From the NCBI RefSeq assembly GCF_029784135.1, contig NC_073746.1, positions 113,520,035-113,584,034 of the forward strand: 64,000 nucleotides of DNA, given 5' to 3'. The notes under the pieces were generated by a model. It worked only from the letters and a program-made list of their open reading frames with translations. It was not told where the DNA came from and searched no databases. The position numbers and the translations under genes were made by a program. The DNA is from Toxorhynchites rutilus septentrionalis (Eukaryota; Arthropoda; Insecta; Diptera; Culicidae). Shown here one piece after another: positions 53,415-64,000 of the stretch. How positions within the stretch are numbered: position 1 is the first letter of the stretch; the number at the start of each line of letters is the position of its first letter.

Positions 53415-54390
53415 CCGTTCCCATAGAATGAGAAGACTTTCACGTAAGTTATGAACCACAGAATTCCACAAAATCATATCATATTTGTTCAGAATTTGTA
53501 AATTTCTTCATTGTGCCTTGATTTTGAATTCGGCCACTTTTTTATTTATGATTTGAATTCCAGGCACTTGCTTTCAATTCCGGGCACATTTTGTCGGCAG
53601 CATTTCTTTGAGTAAAAATTAGTTATTAATTTTTGTAGAGAAACAATGGAATAAGTATTCCATTATAATCTTAAACCAAACATCGATAAGGAACGAAAGT
53701 TATGAAATTTATTTTATGATTATCATTTCGAGAACATACTCTTATGTTTACTTTGACCCGTCCGGATTCAAAATCATCTTCTGAATGTGCTTCTTATTTC
53801 GGACATGGGTTTGTGAAACACAAATGTTTGTTTTGATTTTTGACATTTTTTGTCAACAGATAGGTACAATCAGGGAAGAAAAGTGGAACTTGAGAGAAAA
53901 AAGTGGCAACGATTTGTGGCAAGAAAATGAAAACAGTGAAAAAATTGACAGATTGTTTACGCTCTAAAAATTTAACATAATGTTAAGATGTCTCTAAAAG
54001 GGTGGGAGACATCGTATATAAGGTGGGAGGTTCGTATATAATGTTATTAATATTGGCATCATCATGATAAACACGGCGATTGGGATAGAAATTACGAACT
54101 GAAAATTGAATAAAATATACATATAGACGCTGAAACGCTGTGGACAAATATTATAATGCATTTTTATCGGTTTATGTATAATGCATTATCAAAATAAACC
54201 CATATGTATTGTAATCATAACTTGCTGTGCTATTCATAACAACATTTATGGTCGTATTCCATCAATGATGACAAATGTGTAATTTACGAAGCAAGCTTCG
54301 CCATAGAAACTGAACATTGAATAAAAAAATTAAAATGTGGTAAGAGCATCAGTTGAAATATTTCAAAGCATTCTCATCGGAATAAATTGA
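53415..54390. other. AT-rich, nothing recognised
   Basis: Contains scattered TCCGG(A/G)TTCAAA-like pieces reminiscent of the 26964 MITE but no ends. Confidence 0.3.
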
Positions 54391-54396
54391 ATGATA

Positions 54397-55335
54397 TTAG
54401 GCTTTCAAAAAAGTCCTGCGGTATTTCCGCTGTCGTCGAAAATTGCGACAAAATCGCTGAATTAGCCGAGAAAGACCGGCATAGTAGCAGCCGTAGCATC
54501 GACCAAGAGCTGGGGATAAGTCATCAAACCGTTATTAATCATTTGAAGAAGCTTGGATTCACAAAGAAGCTCGATGTATGGGTGCCACACACGTTGACGC
54601 AAAAAAACATCTTTGACCGTATCGACGCATGTGAATCGCTGCTGAATCGCAACAAAATCGACCCGTTTCTGAAGCGGTTGGTGACTGGCGATGAAAAGTG
54701 GGTCACTTACGACAACGTGAAGCGCAAACGGTCGTGATCGAAGCCCGCTGGAGCGACTCAGACGGTGGCCAAGCCCTCATTAACGGCCAGGAAGGTTCTG
54801 CTGTGTGTTTGGTGGGATTGTCAAGGAATAATCTATTATGAGCTGCTTCCCTATGGCCAAACGCTCAATTCGGACCTGTACTGCCAACAACTGGACCGCT
54901 TGAAGGTAGCACTCATGAAGAAGAGGCCATCTTTGATAAACAGAGGCCGCATTGTCTTCCATCAGGACAACGCCAGGCCACACACTTCTTTGGTGACGCG
55001 CCAGAAGCTCCGAGAGCTCGGATGGGAGGTTTTTTTGCATCCGCCGTATAGTCCGGACCTTGCACCAAGTGACTACCACCTGTTTTTGTCCATGGCGAAC
55101 GAGCTAAGTAGTCAGAAGTTAGCTACAAAAGAGGCCTGTGAAAATTGGCTATCCGAGTTTTTTGCCAATAAGGAAGCGAGCTTCTATAACAGGGGTATTA
55201 TGAAGTTGGCATCTCGTTGGGAACAAGTCATCGAACAAAACGGCGCATATTTCACTTAAAACAGATGATTGTACCTAATTTTATGAACAAATGAAAATTA
55301 AAAAAAAATACCGCAGGACTTTTTTGACAGCCTAA
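54397..55335 (+). mobile_element. mariner (mellifera-type) element, 5' coding deletion
   Basis: 939 bp flanked by TA. The left end TTAGGCTTTCAAAAAAGTCC continues TGCGGTATTT; the right end is its complement with one or two differences (TTAGGCTGTCAAAAAAGTCC inward). The transposase starts abruptly inside the left repeat region. Confidence 0.88.
54417..55259 (+). pseudogene. mariner transposase (DD34D), N-terminal deletion and one nonsense codon
   Basis: The reading begins at the second helix-turn-helix (SSRSIDQELGISHQTVINHL), so roughly the first 65-70 residues, including the first helix-turn-helix, are missing. The linker DVWVPHTLTQKNIFDRI is intact. Catalytic residues are all present: VTGDEKWVTYDN, FHQDNARPHTSLVTRQKL and YSPDLAPSDYHLF, with 34 residues between the second and third Asp. 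One stop, TGA at 54735-54737 in RKRS-stop-SKP, replaces an expected Trp. The same frame continues to the natural end NGAYFT. It is closest in motif style to the mellifera subfamily. No frameshift is seen, so decay appears limited. Confidence 0.88.
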
Positions 55336-55770
55336 TACAATAATTATACGACTAAATAATGTAGGTACGCTTGAAAAACAACATAAAAATATTTTTTCTG
55401 AATAAATTTATTTTTTTCAGCTTCGAACACACCCCGTAAAAAGCCTTTTTTTTTAAATACCCTCTGTCTAGAATTTACAATGTAATGAATTGTTAACGTC
55501 AATTAGTTTCTAGTAATCAGCTTTTTTTCTATATTTTTTAGTATTATATATATTTTCCATGCCAAACCGACATAGTGGTTCTCAGATTTTCGTGTAAATT
55601 GGTAGTTTTGTTCCTTATCGTTAAATATTATATCTCATTCCATTTTAGGGTGGCTCGAAAAATCTAGTTTTTCCCCTTTTTTCCAAAAATATTTTTTTTC
55701 AAAAATTCATATCTTTCGAACTACTAAACCGATTCAGATGATCGACATATCAAATTGGCAAGTTAGCTAG

Positions 55771-57090
55771 TTTTTTGACGTAGGACTACGTCTTTCATTT
55801 CTATACCGGGGTGTAAAATCAAAGTTTTGAAACCGAAAGCGTTACGCCGGAGACCGAGATTTTGAGCGTTAATAGCTCCTGAACAACTGAACGAAATGGT
55901 ATGATAAACACTTCATTCGAAAGATAAAATGTCTACGCGTTATATACTTGTGTCCTTTTGATACAAAAACTTGTCTCAATAGCCTTAAAATTGTTCTCGA
56001 AACAGGCTATTGAAATCATCCACTCAGTTCTAATTGAACAGCGTTTGGAGCATGTTGTCGCTGTTGTGGTGAAGCTCTTCGTTTATCATGAAAACGCGAA
56101 TGAACGGTGTCACCAAGAGCCTGTTTGTGCACCTTAGGCCAGAAGGGAATCCATCAGGAGGAGAGTGATGCCACAAACGGTTCCCCAGGAAGACATCGCT
56201 ACATACACACATACATGCGCGGAATTCTTTCCGTTTGGATGCCATTCAGCATCGAGAAAGTTCCGGAAAGATCTAATCATTTCAGGAAAATAATCTGCCA
56301 GTTCCTCTGGGAATTTAAAAATACATTCATGTGAAAGAGTTTATTTTAATGCTTTCTAACCATATAACACAGCGATCAAATACATATGATTTTGTAATTT
56401 TTCAACCAAGTGTAATTAGCAGGAAAGCTTCTGAAGATTATTCTTCCCCATCAGAAGGATATTTCCGTATCCAATATTGTATGCGCACGCAATCGATTAT
56501 TTCTCAGTCGCCGAAAGTTTCGAGCTCAGAGTTTGCCTTCCAAATTGCCATCGTAAACCACACCTTCTCTCGATTCAATCTCGCACAAAAAGCACACTTA
56601 AGCGATATTCTGGTGGTGAGACGTATTCATTTTTGGTGAGGACATCGACAAGACAACATCGTTGCCTAACGTGCTGGAGGAGGTGGACGGTGAAGGATCG
56701 ACACATACACGCGCAGAATTCTTTCCGTTTGGATGCCATTCAGCATCGAGAAAGTTCCGGAAAGATCTAATCATTGCTGGAAAATAATCTGCCAGTTCCT
56801 CTGGGAATTTAAAAATACATTCATGTGAAAGAGTTTATTTTAATGTTTTCTATCCATGTTACACTGTGACCAAATATTTTTCAATCAAGTGCTATTAACA
56901 GGTGGTTATCGAGTTAGTATTAACCACTGGTGGGCTTACAGTATCGAGGAAAATGTGGAAATATCTAATCGTTGCTGGAAAATAATCTGCCAGTTCCCCA
57001 TGGAATTGAAAATTTACATTCAAGCGAAAGAGTTTATTTTAATGTTTTCTATCCATAATCCAGTTATACCATAGATATAACCCACTTCCT
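55771..57090 (+). repeat. histone-block relative (e), promoter segment lost
   Basis: Starts TTTTTGACGTAGGACTACGT and parallels 25022-25560 closely (CTATACCGGGGTGTAAAATC, GTTACGCCGGAGACCGAGAT). At 56017 the CCAAT-TATA-GC segment found at 25265-25300 is absent: GAAATCA joins directly to CCACTCAG. It then carries three copies of the AATAATCTGCCAGTTCC unit (about 56292, 56785, 56987) and ends in GTTATACCATAGATATAACC, as at 29530. No H3 relic is present. Confidence 0.6.
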
Positions 57091-57919
57091 GTTTTTTGAA
57101 AAAATACTATACTTATATATAAAAAATATAAGAAAAAATTTTGTTTTCTTAATTATTGATCGTAATTGTTCTTTATAGTTTTCATTCAAGGGCGCTATAC
57201 TTTTTTTTATTTTTTCTCGAAAGCTGAGGATTTTTCAGATAACATATCCAAAAATGTGTTCTTCGTTTTTAAACTATGATCATTCAAAAAATCATTCTTC
57301 TCTTCTTTCCAAAAATGACGTTTCTCAAAAATTCATAACTCTTAATCTACTGAACCGATTCAGATAATCGACATAGTTAATTTAAGTCAATAATTTCACA
57401 CTTGCAAAAAATTATTTTTTTTATTTAAAAAAAAAACAGATACAAGTGCAATATTTTTCCAAAAAATGCTAGGCTTTGATTTGATATATCGATTATCTGA
57501 ACCGCTCTAGTAGTTCAAGTGTTATGAATTTTTGAGAATAGGAAAAAGGGGAAGAAATTAATATTCCGAACTATCGGTTAACTTTAAAAAATTATAACTC
57601 AAAAAAGAAAAAAGAATATAACTAATTTTGAGTACAAAAAAGTAAATGTTTAAAAAATTCTCAGTTTTCAAGAAAAAATATAGAAAAATATAGCGCCGTT
57701 GGTCCCGAAACCATGTAAACTATAAAAACGGATACAATCAAGAATTACGAAAACAAAATTCAAATTTCTTGCATATTTTTCAAAAAAAAAACTAGCTAAT
57801 TAACTTCAATTTGATGTATCGATCATCTGAATCGGCTTAGTGGTTCAAAAGTTATGAGTTTTTGATAAAAGTCATTTTTGGGAAAAAGTGAAAAAAATCG
57901 AATCACCCAAAAAAAAAGT

Positions 57920-59094
57920 TACAGGAGGGTTGTGTCCGAGACACGACCACATAGTTGACGTAGGATTCCGTTAGGCTATCTGTTATGTTGGATATGTTTG
58001 GTTGTTGGGTATTGTTTGTTCTTTCCACCAGTGTTTACCGAGTGATGATGACAGAAGGATGGTAAACAGTCGTTGGATGGCGCGTTTCAGATAAAAGATA
58101 CTGAAGTGGGACGAGACATAATGAAAACCATCCTCTGTGATCCTAGACGGAGACATTATATGTATGAATGAGATAAAGAAAAAAAAAATCACCAATGTAT
58201 TTTAAGATTATTACCAATACCGAACACAATTATCAATTTTTCTCATCAGTAAAATCATGTTACTTTCATATACAGCAAACATATTTGAAATGGAAAAAGT
58301 AATTTTCTTTGATAATATTTACTTTCTGAGTATTTATTCAACACAATGCGAATTTCAATTGGACTAACAACACCTAATACTATTTGTAGAGCAAATATAT
58401 AAACTATCCTTGGGTGAAAATGAACACAACAAAACAGACAGCTTAAACCAAACGATCCGTTCTCGAACGGGAACAAACCTTGGTTTTTATTTTGAAATTT
58501 GAAATAAATTGTTTCATATATCAAGTCATTTTAAACACAACTGCTGCCATATACAATTTAACACTTACACTTGTGCCAAATTTTTCACAATACACGATCG
58601 GTCATTGATATGAAATTTCACGAGGTAACCAACATTAAAGTTCCAAATTTGAATTTTACTTGCTAGAATTAATTGTATCACTAACCTTATATTTGCAATG
58701 CCGAATACATTTCAGTAGGAACAAAAGCTCCCCATACTTTCATGTATTTGCAATGCCGATTTTCCCCAGGCAGCTTGGTTTTGATGTCTCTGTTAGGGAC
58801 TCGCCGCATGTATCGTCAATTTCGACGAATTAGAAGTGAGTATTTCCGTTAGGATAGGGGTTGAGATTTTTCAATTGTTCGATAGTTAGTTCCATGACAT
58901 ATATAATTTTCTTCAATATAAAAAATTGTTATGGAATGCCGAAATTGATTGACGCAAAAATTACATCAATTCATTATGAAATGACTGAGCAATAAGCGTT
59001 TGAAATTGGTCAATTTTCACTATGTACTCGATTTTCGATTTTCAATTTGTACCCCAATATGTTCCCGAAAGACGTAATCCTACGTCAAAATAAT
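57920..59094. repeat. GACGTAG-ended repeat unit (c)
   Basis: Starts ACAGGAGGGTTGTGTCCGAG ... GTTGACGTAGGATTCCGT and ends GACGTAATCCTACGTCAAAA. It shares its first 250 bp and last 120 bp with unit (b) and a central block (GCATGTATTTGCAA ... CCCAGGCA) with unit (a). The middle is AT-rich and non-coding. Confidence 0.6.
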
Positions 59095-59184
59095 ACAGGT
59101 TCAATGTTTTACCATAACGAGAAGAAGCTACCAATTTTCACGAAAATCTGAAAACCACTATATCAGTTTGGCATGGAATGGCTG

Positions 59185-62100
59185 AAGTAATACTGTTTTT
59201 CATGTCTTTTAGTGCGGTCATAATAATAATTAGGATTACTGCATTTGTATTGATGCTAGAAAATATCATGAACTTCCTTGAATAGTGGATATAATATAAT
59301 TCACTTTATGTATTAGAGATGAACCAGCTTTTGGCTGAAAATCTCTTCAATAAAGAAAGAAAAAAAAATGAAAAAAAAAAACTTTATGTATGTATATATA
59401 TTATAAATATTTTCAAACAAATACATTTGTCAAACAAACTGCAAAACTAAATACTTTAAATACTTTGTGCCTTCATTTTTTGAGTTTAACGTTCAAAGGC
59501 CCTTAAATAAAAATGGCATTGGAACAGCAGAGTAAAACTGACATACAATTATGACGGATGATTGCTTTTTGATTGGCGCGTGCTCCAACTGGCGAACCGC
59601 CAAATAAAAGGCACTCCAACTAAAAAAGCGCCAATAAGCAAATGGTACTGCAAAACTGTGAAAAATATATTAAAAATATACAATCGAAGACTCTTTTTGT
59701 CGTTTATGAGTTTGGTTTTTTAAAGTTACTACTAGGCATGTTTGCGGATTAATGGAAAGTTATGATATGTTGGTTTGAAAGTCAAGAATTGGGGAAAAAA
59801 TATAGAATTCATGTGAATGGAGACGACTTTTGTGTACAGCACATGCCACTGGGGCCTTTTGCTGATTAAGTAAGTAAGATTTCTTCCAAAACGTCATAAC
59901 TTCACAACCATTGAGTCGATTTCAAAAATCGTCATATGAAATGAAATCTTATTCTTCTATGAATCAACTTTAATCTGTCATTCACACAAACTCAAAAATT
60001 AAATACTACAGAAAAACTTTAATTATAAAGCTTAGAGAATTTGCGACTTAATTTTCCACAATTTGCTCTTTCACACCAAATTTCTATCTTGTCGCAATTT
60101 TAAACCTCCCAAATTGAATTGTCAAAATGAAGAACGAAAAGCTAGAAAAATTAACAAATAATTGGAGGTTAATAATAAAGCAAAGGTAACCTTGGATTTT
60201 TAAAAACCATCTCAGAAAAATATTGAAAAAAAACATTCCTTTTTTAATTTCTCTTTCAAATTTTGATAAAATTGCACTGAATGGTTGAATAAGGGCAATA
60301 TTAATATTTGAATAAACTTATGTAATTATAAACATGTTTATATAAACCTTCCCATCTTCTCATTCTTCCTTAAAGACCTTGCTTCAAAACAGCTAGAAAT
60401 CCATACACTCTCAAATCAAGTGTGCCTGAAAAAAATTTATTTTTCACGTAAACAAGCGATGAAAATGTGGACACTTTTTGGTCAGTGAATTGTATGGAGT
60501 TCCACTGCTTTTACTGCTCCACTGCCACTGCATTGTACCGCTTGACACTACACTAAATGGATACAATAGTAACTATCAGTCACATTAATTCAACATGCAA
60601 AAAATGTCATGGTTTCGGTATGATATTGAAAGTAATGAAAAATTATTCAATTAGAATTGATTTGATACCCCTTTTTTAGGCTTATTCCAGAGATTCTGTG
60701 AAAAAAATGCTGTCGAGCTTCAGAACAAATTTAATAAGTTGAACTAGTTAATGATTTGTTGTATTGATTTTTGGGGATTTCATTTGGGAAATAAATTCTG
60801 CACGTAAAACACGGTTCCAACAATGTCACTTTATCCATTACAAAAAGTTTGAGGCGATAATTAGACGAATGTATTCACGATGTTGTGTTGTGTAACGAAA
60901 TTTCTCCATCGTAGAATGTTGGCGACAACTCGTGTTAGACCAAAGGATAATAGAACAAAACAATCATTCATCCCACTACCATTCTTCATACCCTGCCCTC
61001 CCACAGGCCCAAAGTTCCAATAAGTTTTTCCTGAACAAACAGTGTTTTTCTTCCACCATTTGACAGCGACAATAACTACGCTTCGTATTTTCTTCCTCCA
61101 TTGCATCACACTCACATTGATTTTCCTCGAAGCATGGCTCGAACGGAAACGTCGTCTCCATTCAACACGGGCTGTTTCCGGAAAGATTCAAGTTCTGAAC
61201 TGAAAATTTCATCGCAATAAAAACACGATAGGCACACTTCGGGCCACTTCGACAGCCGTACGATCAATAATAACATCTAAGAACAACCGGAAGCGATGAA
61301 AAAATAAACACAACGCGAGCGACAATCCAATAGCGACGTAACAAAGAAAATTTCCTTTCTACTCGAGCACTCACTGTTGTTGTATTTGCACTTTCAAACC
61401 TCAGCAAAGAAATGAAAATGATAACAAAACTAAAGTAAACATTTCTCTGCCATTGTTTTCATAATCTCGTAACTGGTCACGGCGACACTTTCACACTATT
61501 GAGATAATTTTCCCAGTATATGAATACATCCGTCAACACTGATGCTGTGCAGCATCTTTCATCCAGAGATTGGAAAATTACACGACAGCTATGCTCTGAT
61601 CAATCGAGAACCAGCCACACACAATGTTTGCCTTTTTGCCACCAGAACAGAATCAATCGAACCCGAACAAATCGACCGTGGTTTAGACAATTCCATTTGA
61701 ACTCTTCTCATGAACTGACAGCGAGTCGAGCGACGGCCGACGATCATGGCTGCTGCTTTCCTTTCGAAACCAAAAAACACACAGAGAGAAAAGCAGGACA
61801 CACCAACACCACTGGAAGGGCGAGAGCGACAGCGCATAGATACGGTAAATTACGGTAAAAGTGGGAGGCATGTGGCGGAGGCAGCATCGCCAAGCGTTCG
61901 CTCCCGCATATGTTCGCAGTCAGCTGTTTGGGCTGTCAAATGGGAGTGTGAGCATCGATGTAATTGTGTACGTGTGACGTTTTAATGGTTATGCTAGACA
62001 GAAGCGAGACGTATCAGTGCTAATGTTTGGTTTTCCGCCGGGATGCTACATTAGTACAAATGGTCGCAAAGCATATGCGCCATCTGCGTGCCAGTAGATT

Positions 62101-62205
62101 AAGCCTAGTAGAATGGCGTTTACACCCAAAAAATCTTTGGTAGAAGAATACCGAATACTTTTGGTAATGCAAACATTGGTAAAAATATTCACAAGAAATT
62201 ACGCT
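59185..62205. other. no gene recognised; half-copy of the CAGTAAT MITE
   Basis: 60566-60650 (TAATTCAACATGCAAAAAAT, GTATGATATTGAAAGTAATG) is one arm of the 26964 MITE. From about 60.9 to 62.0 kb base composition is more balanced; frames at 60861-61115 and 61520-61985 show no family motif. This could be promoter or non-coding exon DNA. Confidence 0.35.
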
Positions 62206-62212
62206 GGATCCA

Positions 62213-62474
62213 ATATTCACCCCTATTCTGTATTTTGATCGATTCGATATATTTCGAACGACTTGATAAAATTCCATTCTGTATTCCGTTCGACCTATTT
62301 TAACATTCCGTTCGATCTGTTTCTCTTCGAACATTAGACGGGCAAAACGATCGAAATAGGGAATGCGAAATTATAACTTTATTATAACGTAATAACGGTT
62401 TCGAACGAAGTGCAAATCCGGCGAAATGCAGAATCGGAGCGATTGATTCGAGAGATTACCAGAAGGGTGAATCT
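62213..62474. mobile_element. possible MITE with ATTCACCC ends
   Basis: Left AATATTCACCCCTATTCTG and right CCAGAAGGGTGAATCTG are imperfect inverted ends around GTTCGAC/TTCGAAC-rich DNA. Target duplication not seen. Confidence 0.4.
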
Positions 62475-62507
62475 GAAACCTTCCAAGCCTATTTCACTGC
62501 CTAAACC

Positions 62508-62600
62508 AGGGGTTCTCAAATTGGCCGACATCGACCCCTTGGGGTCGATATTAGTTTCTCAGGGGTCGACATGAACGAAAATTGGTCTTGGGGGTGACGA
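62508..62600 (+). repeat. hAT-Charlie-style terminal fragment
   Basis: CAGGGGTTCTCAAATTGGCC followed by GACCCCTTGGGGTCGA and CAGGGGTCGACATGAACG resembles the start of hAT-Charlie elements. No transposase or second terminus follows. Confidence 0.45.
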
Positions 62601-63149
62601 GGTCTAATAATTGAGCCCCATCAACTAACACATGCTCTTGTTTGAAACTTTCAAGAAACAGTATAAGTTGTGTTACATTATCCAACTTGATTTCTAGTAG
62701 AAAGTATTATTGTTGTACTTTTCAAAAAGTAAACAAATAAATGAGCGCGCCTAAGTTCGTATAAGATGAAAAATTTGGGAAGTGAATTTGGCATTTGTGT
62801 TCTGAAATTTGTTGGAACTTGAATACACTCATTTACTATTCTAATTCTAGAGATTACATTAGTAGAAATAGAAGGAAAGTCACCAGATTCATCTCAAAAC
62901 ATTATAACATATATAACTTTACATCTATACATATTTTGTTGAATTTTGATGAGGAAATGATGTCAAGTTTACTAGCTCAACCCACGGTTGCCAGACTTCC
63001 AGATTTGTCTGGAATCTTCCAGACTTTGGTAAAGTATCCAGATATCCAGATCGTCCTTTGTCTATTCCAGTCTTTCCACACTTTGTCTAATTTTTTACAG
63101 AATTAAAAAAAAACTGCAATTCACGTTTGACTTTATTGAGTTGGTTTGG

Positions 63150-64000
63150 AAAGCTAGTTTGTGCTTGTTTTATTGAAACAGTTATTCAAACAGCGATTGA
63201 GAAGTACGATAGCGACAGCTGTGATCACAAATGTTCTCGGAGATGGTCAACACGAGGGGTCCATTAGTCATTTGCGAAGCAATCCGTTCAGTTTATTTGC
63301 CGACGAATCGACGAATCTGTCGAAGAAATAGTCACTAGTCTTAAGGTAGTCGAACACTGTCCGGAGGTCAAACAATTGACATTTTTTGACAGATAAAGTT
63401 TGGTTTGATATTTATATAAACACTATTTTGTTTGCCACTCTTCAATTATCAACAGTGGAAAACAATGTCAAACATCGAACATGGTGGAAATTCGACTGAA
63501 ATATTTAAGGTAACCTAACCATGTACCGACGAGTTCGGAGAACAGACCAAAAAAATATTTTAGACATTCAATAACTGAATATTTGCTTGTCGTGTTTAGT
63601 GTCAAATATATTTGATAAGTACACGTTGATCAAATTTTATCTGTCAAAAAAAGTCAAATATGCGGCTTCGGACAAACATTGTATGAGCCCTTAGTAGCCA
63701 GAACTAGCTATTGGAAGGATGGTATACTGTTCGTGAATGATTGTTTTTATGACATTATATAAGTTACCGAAACGGATTCTAGAACGTTGTATGACGAGAT
63801 GGTTTCGTTACTCAAGAGGGACGAAATTGCATACCAAATTTATTTCATTAGATATGAGGCTAATGGAGCAAGGACCATGACTTCACCAGGCAACTCACTT
63901 GGCGCTTTGCTTAAAACAGATTGTCCATCGTTTTTCAATGTATTATGAAGTGTATTTGCTATAGTTCTGCCTTATGCTGCCTTATGTAAGTATATTCCAG
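63150..64000 (+). pseudogene. hAT-superfamily transposase, split by a MITE, partial
   Basis: The first part reads STIATAVITNVLGDGQHEGS, then HLRSNPFSLFADESTNLSKK with the D-E-S-T block around the first catalytic Asp, a stop, and SLVL. After the MITE (63344-63690) the frame resumes with VARTSYWKDGILFVNDCFYD, VTETDSRTLYDEMVSLLKRD, EIAYQIYFIRYEANGARTMT and SPGNSLGALLKTDCPSFF. These match the hAT/ZMYM-type pattern (RFxDLIEV, LY--I, G-DGA--M-G--NS----L). Two in-frame stops and loss of the second Asp (Asn-Gly-Ala in place of Asp-Gly-Ala) make it inactive. It extends past the window edge. Confidence 0.65.
63344..63690. mobile_element. TTA-duplicating (Harbinger-like) MITE, intact copy
   Basis: TTA lies at 63341-63343 and again at 63691-63693. 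Removing the MITE and one TTA rejoins the hAT reading frame exactly. The ends (AGGTAGTCGAACACTGTCCG left; GGGCTCATACAATGTTTGTC inward from the right) are imperfect inverted repeats followed by TTTTTTGACAGATAAA on both sides. Relics of the family lie at 6105 and 8950. Confidence 0.75.

Larger units (their letters stand above)
55545..59180. repeat. 3.6-kb region bounded by inverted repeats
   Basis: CATGCCAAACCGACATAGTG plus GTTCTCAGATTTTCGTG at 55558-55597 is complemented by AATCTGAAAACCACTATATC and GTTTGGCATGGAA at 59140-59180. Inside, a second inverted pair (ACCGATTCAGATGATCGACA near 55730; TGATGTATCGATCATCTGAA near 57810) is separated by a histone-block relative. The outer pair encloses units (e) and (c). 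Confidence 0.5.
62982..64000 (+). mobile_element. hAT element, 5' part, running off the window
   Basis: A likely 5' end (CGGTTGCCAGACTTCCAGAT with repeated CCAGA units) is followed by a transposase relic from about 63150. The element continues beyond base 64000. A MITE at 63344-63690 interrupts it. Confidence 0.55.

Noticed and set aside
61520..61985. Overlapping frames on both strands near 61.6-61.9 kb
   Set aside because: Balanced GC content leaves several frames open by chance; no motif distinguishes any of them.

Overview
The window looks like gene-poor, transposon-saturated DNA from a mosquito with a large genome (Aedes/Culex-like). This is an inference from the element mix: IS630/Tc1/mariner families including DD37E and DD41D (rosa-type), many MITEs, tRNA-headed SINE remnants and a 17.6/297-like errantivirus primed by tRNA-Ser. 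I found no confident host single-copy gene. Two small coding candidates, near 13.5 kb and 42.7 kb (two exons), stay unidentified.

Layout. 1-7 kb: two oppositely oriented copies of one pogo-like MITE (1.70 and 5.46 kb), an internally deleted mariner with an open 130-codon frame, a SINE remnant and a pogo DDE relic. 7-10 kb: a repeat built from ~145-bp tandem monomers, in two orientations. 10-14 kb: mostly unassigned. 14.43-20.95 kb: the best-preserved element, a minus-strand Ty3/gypsy errantivirus with apparently identical 226-bp LTRs, gag, pol and a spliced env. 21-25 kb: a DD37E transposase with two nonsense codons and a hAT element with a perfect 8-bp target duplication and a reverse-transcriptase relic inside. 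25-29.5 kb: a histone-derived repeat with three decayed but essentially full-length histone H3 pseudogenes, each followed by a histone 3' stem-loop; two form a head-to-head palindrome. 30-43 kb: several IS630/Tc1/mariner pseudogenes, including two rosa-type elements each lacking a different catalytic residue, one nested in a MITE. 46.4-48.0 kb: a fold-back Tc1. 48-59 kb: more members of the histone-associated repeat superfamily, whose units share ends resembling TTTTGACGTAGGACTACGTC, interrupted by hAT-type and other MITEs and a mellifera-type mariner. 62-64 kb: hAT remnants; one transposase frame is split by a TTA-duplicating MITE and runs off the window.

The genes do not form a pathway. The window is a record of nested insertion, internal deletion and inverted duplication. 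The two strongest biological signals are the potentially recent errantivirus, whose env reading frame is completed by a leader exon, and the amplified histone-derived repeat, which carries promoter-like blocks, H3 relics and stem-loops that decayed before they were copied.
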